A stretch of DNA of 64,000 nucleotides from Cenococcum geophilum 1.58. Its lineage: Eukaryota > Ascomycota > Dothideomycetes > Gloniales > Gloniaceae. This document shows, piece by piece, positions 60,676 to 64,000 of the stretch. The notes under the pieces are model-generated. The model saw only the letters and a program-made list of their open reading frames with translations, had not been told where the DNA came from and ran no database searches. The position numbers were made by a program, and so were the translations under genes. The stretch is from positions 2,058,914-2,122,913 of the forward strand of contig KV748200.1 in assembly GCA_001692895.1 (NCBI GenBank). Direction: 5' to 3'. How positions within the stretch are numbered: position 1 is the stretch's first letter; each line of letters begins with the position of its first letter.

Positions 60676-60699
60676 TATGCGCCTACTTACAGGCGCATA
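60676..60699. terminator. Perfect hairpin after the unidentified pseudogene
   Basis: TATGCGCCT-ACTTAC-AGGCGCATA: 9-bp perfect arms and a 6-base loop. It survives intact in mutated surroundings. It may be a 3' end structure or part of a transposon end; fungal genes do not use this as a standard terminator. Confidence 0.4.
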
Positions 60700-60889
60700 T
60701 TATAATATACTATTTAGTAGTAATTCTTATATAAATTGGATATTATAAGCTTAGAAGTATAGCTATACCTTCCTTTATATAATAATAACACCCTATTATA
60801 TTATAGAATCTCACTCTTCCCTACTAATATACCCGCTATAGCGGAAATAAGCTCTCACGCTATTAGATTTGCTTCCTATAATCTCTACA

Positions 60890-61960
60890 TACTAACTTGG
60901 AAAGCTATTAAAGCTATTACCCTATTACTCTAACGCCTCCTTCTATATAATAAAGTATCGTTAAATAAACTCCTTTAGCTCGCTAAAGAACGCTTTAATA
61001 GGATTTAAATCGGGCGAGTATATAGGTAAGTATATAAGCTTTACACTAACTCGCTTAAAGAGAGAGCTAATATAGGCTAAGTAATGGAAGCTTGCGTTAT
61101 CTATAATAACTACTAATCTTAGTGCTGGATAAGGGTTATAATAAGGTAGGAGGACGTACTTAATCTAGTAGTTATAGCCCTCTAAATTTGTTAAGCTAGT
61201 ATATACTAACGATGTTAGCACGCCGTTAACGGTGTAGGTAGGTAGTATATTAACTCGCCACTTACTATAATTGTACGGTATATATAAAACTAGTATAACC
61301 CCTACTGGTAACTAAAACGCCTTTTATATACCCAATTTTAAGTTAGCTTCAGATTCGTCTATAAACACTAACTAATTAATAGTAAACTGTGAGATTGTGG
61401 CCTAGAATAAGGTGTGACCCTCCTAGCTTTACTTACGGGTAACTTAACAAGCCTTATATAATTAGCAACTTCTTTATACGCGCCTATAAAAGTTTTCTTA
61501 CTAGCTTCTAACTCTAGCTAGTAACTCTTAGTTTTATACTAAGCGTCCTTCTAGTTATAACTACCTAAAACCGATTATAGATAAACTATATTATCTTATT
61601 AAGATATAAGTTCGGAGCCTTATCTAGTCGGTAAAGTAATATGATAATTATCTTATTGCTTAGTATACGTCTCGACTTATATTCGCGACCAAGCCTCGTC
61701 TTTTTATGTAGCCTTATCTTCTTCTAAATATGTTAAATCGCCTTAGGAGAGCAATCGGCTTAGTGGGCGTATATACGCTTACTACAAGAAGGATTTTAAT
61801 AAAGGTGTACTGGTAGTCGCCTATATATAGAGCTATATTAAGAAAGGTAATAGGGTAAAACAACAAGATCTAGAGGTAATATCACGACTTTTAGTAAGAG
61901 ATGAGTTTAGAACAGCTTTAAATCTAAGGTCTTAATTCGAGGTGGGCCGTGGCTCAAGCC
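60890..61960 (-). pseudogene. IS630/Tc1-type DDE transposase, RIP-degraded
   Basis: Minus-strand translation shows a DDE_3-like core. V-F-I-D-E-S is at complement(61346-61371), giving the first Asp. V-V-I-I-D-N-A-S-F-H is at complement(61090-61115), giving the second Asp. Y-L-P-I-Y-S-P-D-L-N-P-I-K is at complement(60990-61035). In this last block the catalytic acidic residue after N-P-I is Lys instead of Glu/Asp, a G-to-A change. The N-terminal helix-turn-helix region is at 61450-61950, with K-A-P-N-L-Y-L-N-K-I and R-R-T-L-S-I-K-L. Such enzymes move elements into TA sites. TAA/TAG stops also inactivate it. Confidence 0.8.
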
Positions 61961-62029
61961 CTGGCTACGTACTACACCCCTTCCTACTAGCTCTATATAC
62001 TAATTTAGCTACAGATATAGCAAAATTAG

Positions 62030-62100
62030 GCAGTGATCTCATTGGACTAAACTGGACTGGATTTTAATTTAAATCCACTCCACTCTATAGAAGATAGGGT
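62030..62100. repeat. TIR-like palindrome upstream of the IS630/Tc1 transposase
   Basis: ACTGGACTGGATTTTAATTT and AAATCCACTCCACT form an imperfect palindrome in a low-RIP patch. Fungal Tc1/mariner ends often look like this. No matching end was found on the other side of the transposase. Confidence 0.35.
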
Positions 62101-62259
62101 TTAGCTCCTAAAGCTCTAGGATAAATTCAATGCAGTTATATAAGCAGTATATACTATAAATAGTAAGTCTTAGTACGCTTCTAGGTCGTTAATAGGGTAG
62201 CCAAACTTACTAAAAATTACCTATATTACATTATATTAGCAGTAGAAAGGCCCTCCTTA

Positions 62260-64000
62260 TCGTCGGCCTTATTGTCGCCCTCTAAAGCAGCCTCCTTAGT
62301 GAGTTATTTGGCCAAAGCTTTTTTATCCTTATTATCAACCTAAGCAGCAGCCTCTGTAGCAACCGCGGCAGCAAGCCGAGCCTTAGCCTCCTCTTTAGGT
62401 GAGAGCTTTAGTGGCCGCGGCTCTCCCTCTACTTCGCTAATATCCTTATTATTAAATATATCCTTTAGTGGAGGTCCATATCTATGCCAAAGACCCTTAT
62501 TTATTTTAATTATATCCATCTATAGCTAAGAGCGTTAAGCCTTAAGAAGGATCTTACAGCTACTAAAGAGTTATTTATATTTGTCGCTTATAGGAGGCAC
62601 CGTAAGGATATTAAGGGCGAAGTAAGTAAAATTAGGCTGGCTTATATAGCGGTCCTGCTAGTACTATATAAGGTTAAAGTGTTTATACTCTTTAAGCTTA
62701 AGCTTGTTTATATGTAGATACTTATTAAAGTAATTAATTAGAGGAGGCGTAGCAGCCTTATTGTTTTAATAAACCGTTTTTAGGCGCTTATAATTTTAAG
62801 CAGAGGTATAGATTTTTACTTATTAAGGTTACTAAACCAGTGCTAAATCTAGTAAGGATAATTAGATAGATAAATACTGGCCTTTATAATTATGCCAGAG
62901 CTCCTTAATCTTCTACTTAACGCTATTAATTTAATCCTTCTTAATAGGATAAGGCCTCTAATAGTCCTTAAACTACTATATCTTAAGTATTGGATTAAGA
63001 AAAATTACTGCGTAGTACGCTGCTGTATTATTAGCCTTATTATAGTACTTATTTCCCTTCTCCTATACTACTTCTAAATAGTCTACCAAGTATTAATAAG
63101 CTTAAGCGTCGGCCTTCTTCCGTTTTTAAAGTAATTAAATAGAAAGCTTAAGAAACTTATACTTAGTTAATAAAAGCTCCTTAAGAAGCCAATCTAGTAT
63201 TTAAAAGTGGTTAGCAAGACTTGTTTAATTACCCTCTACTATAATTATAGCCTTGTAGAATATCTTAAGGTAGTTATAAAGGTGTTTGAGCTGGAGCTAG
63301 TGCTTTAGCTAGAGGAGGTCATCTCTAGTAAGCGCTCTAGCTTTATTGCTAGGTTTATAAGTCTTATAGAATATAGTAATTTATTCTCTACAGTTTAAAA
63401 ATTATAAGATAGCTAAGAAAAGTAAGTTCTATCGCGTTTAGTTATTTTAGATAAGCTAGTAAATTATTAGTATCGCTTTTATAAGTGGTATTATAAGTTT
63501 AAATATTGTGACCGTAAGGCTTAGATTGCAACCGTTAAGGGCGGTAGATATAAAATCTAACGCTATAGCTAATTAGAGACTTACCCGACGTTCTACTAGG
63601 CAGTAAATCTCAACACTATAGCTCTATTACGTACCTTTAGGCTATTAAATTCTGATAAAGGACCTCCTATTTAAATCCTCCTAAGGAAACTACGACGCTA
63701 AGGGGTTATACAAATATACTAGACAAGATTTTAAAGTAAATTAACTAGTCCCTACTTCTTTTAGAGCTCTTAAACCTTACTATAATTCTAATTACGGTAT
63801 ATAGCTGCTATTTCTTTATAGATTTTATTAGCGTCTGTTCTAATAATAAAAGCCTACGCGTAAAGGTTTATTATATAGCTAAAGCAGTAAAGTCGATATG
63901 CTTTTTATTTCTTTACTAACATTTTTAAATACAGGGCTTAAAGAACTGCATTAATATAGGTGTTATTTAACTCAGCATTATTAGCTATAAAGAACCTAAT
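62260..64000 (-). pseudogene. hAT transposase, C-terminal part, cut by window end
   Basis: On the minus strand from the window edge come A-D/N-N-A-E-L-N-N-T (about 63980) and G-G-P-L-S-E-F-N near 63660, then L-Y-N-Y-L-K-I-F-Y near 63270. A-Y-Y-A-V-I-F-L-N-P is near 63010. The dimerisation domain (about 62465-62640) reads A-L-N-I-L-T-V-P-P-I-S-D-K-Y-K-x-L-F-S-S, matching the hAT pattern V-P-P-M-S-D-E-C-E-R-L-F-S. A Lys/Ala/Glu-rich tail to about 62260 is unusually intact. hAT enzymes cut and paste elements with 8-bp target duplications. The N-terminus lies beyond the window. Stops are TAA/TAG throughout. Confidence 0.85.

Noticed and set aside
1-64000. Alternative genetic code or widespread stop-codon readthrough
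   Set aside because: TAA/TAG at Gln and Trp positions fit, but Cys/His-to-Tyr, Asp-to-Asn and Glu-to-Lys changes at catalytic and metal-binding sites show mutation (RIP), not recoding.

Overview
This window is an AT-rich, repeat-packed block from a filamentous ascomycete (Pezizomycotina). TpA is very common while CpA and TpG are scarce but CpG survives. Almost every recognisable reading frame is broken by TAA/TAG codons where Gln (CAA/CAG) or Trp is expected, with Cys and His turned to Tyr, Asp to Asn and Glu to Lys. This is the footprint of repeat-induced point mutation (RIP). I see no intact protein-coding gene. Everything coding-like is a RIP-degraded pseudogene or transposon, identified by reading through the stops. 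All family names rest on motifs I recognise by eye; no search was run.

Layout. 1-7900: edge of a retroelement with a CCHC knuckle (minus), a clean solo LTR (2063-2249, 5-bp target duplication), a tandem duplication, a degraded SNF2-type helicase (plus) and AT-rich repeats. 7925-10943: left half of a Ty3/gypsy element (gypsy-1), itself interrupted by a 278-bp MITE with TA target duplications (9522-9799). 10944-57202: a 46.3-kb insertion that splits the gypsy-1 integrase in frame and is flanked by GTTAT direct repeats. 57203-about 58743: the rest of gypsy-1 (integrase end, chromodomain-like end, probable LTR). 58900-64000: a short unmutated NACHT NTPase fragment, an unidentified pseudogene, an IS630/Tc1-type transposase and a hAT transposase cut by the window end.

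The central observation is the 46-kb insertion. Its first gene at the right edge, pointing inward on the minus strand, is a degraded DUF3435 tyrosine recombinase with the C2H2 region usual in that family. That is the captain-at-the-5'-edge architecture of Starship giant transposons. Inside lie pseudogenes of a Myb/SANT protein, a DUF7025-type AAA+ ATPase, a FunK1 fungal kinase, a second Ser/Thr-type kinase and several unidentified proteins, plus minisatellites. A complete copia element (27321-33088, TSD ATAAG), a complete gypsy element (gypsy-2, 39750-47543, TSD AGTTG) and a Tad-like LINE ORF1 have landed inside it.

The nesting gives an order of events: gypsy-1, then the Starship-like element into it, then copia and gypsy-2 into the latter (gypsy-2 inside the LINE 5' region). 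RIP struck the long repeats. Short segments (solo LTR 187 bp, MITE 278 bp, copia LTRs 185 bp, NACHT fragment about 210 bp) remain nearly unmutated, as expected if they are below RIP's length threshold or arrived later.
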